From the IMG/VR virus record IMGVR_UViG_3300035698_004316, positions 1-23,283 of that record: a DNA stretch of 23,283 nucleotides; one strand, 5' to 3'. The translations under genes and the position numbers were made by a program. Source of the DNA: a virus. Shown piece by piece: positions 22,366-23,283 of the stretch (positions are counted from its first letter, which is position 1; every line of letters begins with the position of its first letter). Below the pieces are notes generated by a model that made no database searches, was not told where the DNA came from, and was given only the letters and a program-made list of their open reading frames with translations.

Positions 22366-23283
22366 TGGCTGAAAATCGCTTTAGTAAGCATATCCCGGGA
22401 AAGAAGAAAGAGAATAGGTTTGGTAATCGCACACCTAAAGACGTACCAGTTTCTGCTGAAAAACCTAACGAAGAAAAAGAATTCTCGTCAGCGAAAGCCT
22501 TCGCAGCCGGAGTATATGACGGACTATTAACTGCGTCTGAGGGTATTATACAGACCTTCGAACAAATAAAACTAAATGATGAAGAAGAACTGGCTCAAAC
22601 TAGGGAGTTCGAAGCAGCTCAATCTAGAAGAGAAAAGTCTCTACAGCACAGGTTCCCAGACTCCAAAGCTGCTAAAGTAGGCAGTGTAGTAGGTCAAGTG
22701 GCACCATTCTTAACGCCTTCAGGTATTGGTAGATCTGCCGCAGGGTTACTAGGAAAAGGGGCAGCAACACTAGCAGGGAAGGTAGGATTAGGGGCATCAG
22801 GAGGAGCAGCCGTTGCAGGCGCCCAATTCACACCAGAAGGGGGCTCTAAGCTCGCTCAAGCCGCTACAGGGACAGTTCTAGGCGGAGCAATACCTGCAAT
22901 AGGGGCAGGAATCGGTAAAGCTCTACCTATCAATAAGGGCGTTTTAGCGTCAGCTCAAAAAGCTGGTATAGAGCCTACTCTAGGTCAGGTTACAGGTAAT
23001 GTAGCCGTTCAGGCTATAGAGAAACAACTAGCTAATGTTCCAGTAGTAGGGTTGAGAGGCCATTTCCGTAAACAAGCAGCTAAAGTTCAAAAGCTCGTTG
23101 ACGCTATTGTAACTAAAGCAGAAAAAGCCGCACCAGGGGCCTCAAATGCAGGCGAGGATATATTAAATAGATTAAATGCATCTAGAGACGCAGTCAAAGA
23201 CACTGCAAATACTTTGTATAAAGCAGCCGAAAGTGAAATTAAAAAGATAGGTAACATATCTGTACGTCCAGACAATGCTAGGA
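22365..23283 (+). CDS. P22 gp16-like ejection protein (5' part, cut by window end)
   Basis: At least 306 residues, open to the window edge, so the end is missing. It starts at ATG 22365 in a TAATG overlap. P22 gp16 (609 residues) is ejected and is needed for DNA entry. After a polar start, residues about 110-190 are long stretches of Gly/Ala/Val/Ile with few charges (VGSVVGQVAPFLTPSGIG, AATLAGKVGLGASGGAAVAG, TVLGGAIPAIGAGIG), suited to inserting into membrane. Then LASAQKAGIEPTLGQVTGNV and AIEKQLANVPVVGLRG match a pattern common in phage ejection or lytic internal proteins. The rest is charged helix. The reading frame shows no defect. Confidence 0.75.
   Translation, partial: MAENRFSKHIPGKKKENRFGNRTPKDVPVSAEKPNEEKEFSSAKAFAAGVYDGLLTASEGIIQTFEQIKLNDEEELAQTREFEAAQSRREKSLQHRFPDSKAAKVGSVVGQVAPFLTPSGIGRSAAGLLGKGAATLAGKVGLGASGGAAVAGAQFTPEGGSKLAQAATGTVLGGAIPAIGAGIGKALPINKGVLASAQKAGIEPTLGQVTGNVAVQAIEKQLANVPVVGLRGHFRKQAAKVQKLVDAIVTKAEKAAPGASNAGEDILNRLNASRDAVKDTANTLYKAAESEIKKIGNISVRPDNAR

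Overview
This window is the structural (late) half of a tailed double-stranded DNA bacteriophage genome (Caudoviricetes). Its particle is most likely a short-tailed podovirus. All convincing genes lie on the + strand, packed end to end with 1-8 nt overlaps or gaps of a few bases. No ribosomal RNA, tRNA, integrase, transposase, CRISPR array or host metabolic gene was seen. The base composition is moderately AT-rich, arginine is mostly AGA, and the fibre proteins use 'TNKT' and 'NGTDGEL' modules of the kind seen in marine and other aquatic phage sequences. An aquatic bacterial host is therefore likely, but the sequence does not identify it.

Layout. Positions 1-628 hold no convincing protein gene. 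They carry a G-rich/T-rich tract, a bidirectional terminator-like hairpin (159-197), a near-consensus leftward sigma70-type promoter (430-401) and a rightward one (473-501) that should drive the late operon. Next come the packaging genes: terminase small subunit (629-1135), terminase large subunit (1139-2593) and portal (2602-4596). A capsid-building block follows: a small conserved protein (4529-4768), a GroES-like co-chaperonin (4761-5081), scaffold (5078-5920), a small conserved protein (5922-6305), a probable decoration protein (6328-6954) and an HK97-fold major capsid protein (6968-7879). After two structured intergenic gaps and two small structural proteins comes a fibre block (9074-15987): a 1156-residue repeat fibre, a protein with three jelly-roll-like domains, two tandem paralogous fibre tips and a small tail-associated protein. 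Two adjacent zinc-ribbon paralogues (15991-16559) separate the fibres from the tail.

The last third follows the P22 gene order: gp4-like adaptor, gp10-like tail hub, an unrecognised protein where P22 has the gp26 tail needle, a gp14-like protein, a gp7-like ejection protein, a coiled-coil protein at the gp20 position, an extra internal-virion-type protein, and the start of a gp16-like ejection protein cut by the window edge. Terminase and portal thread DNA into a head built on scaffold with help from a phage co-chaperonin. The gp4/gp10-like proteins close the vertex, the fibres recognise the host, and the last four proteins are probably packaged and ejected ahead of the DNA.

The points most worth a second look are the promoter/terminator arrangement that predicts a roughly 235-nt leftward non-coding RNA, the modular fibre cassette with recent DNA-level duplications, the twin zinc ribbons, the phage GroES, and the replacement at the tail-needle position. 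All family names come from reading the protein sequences; no database search was run.
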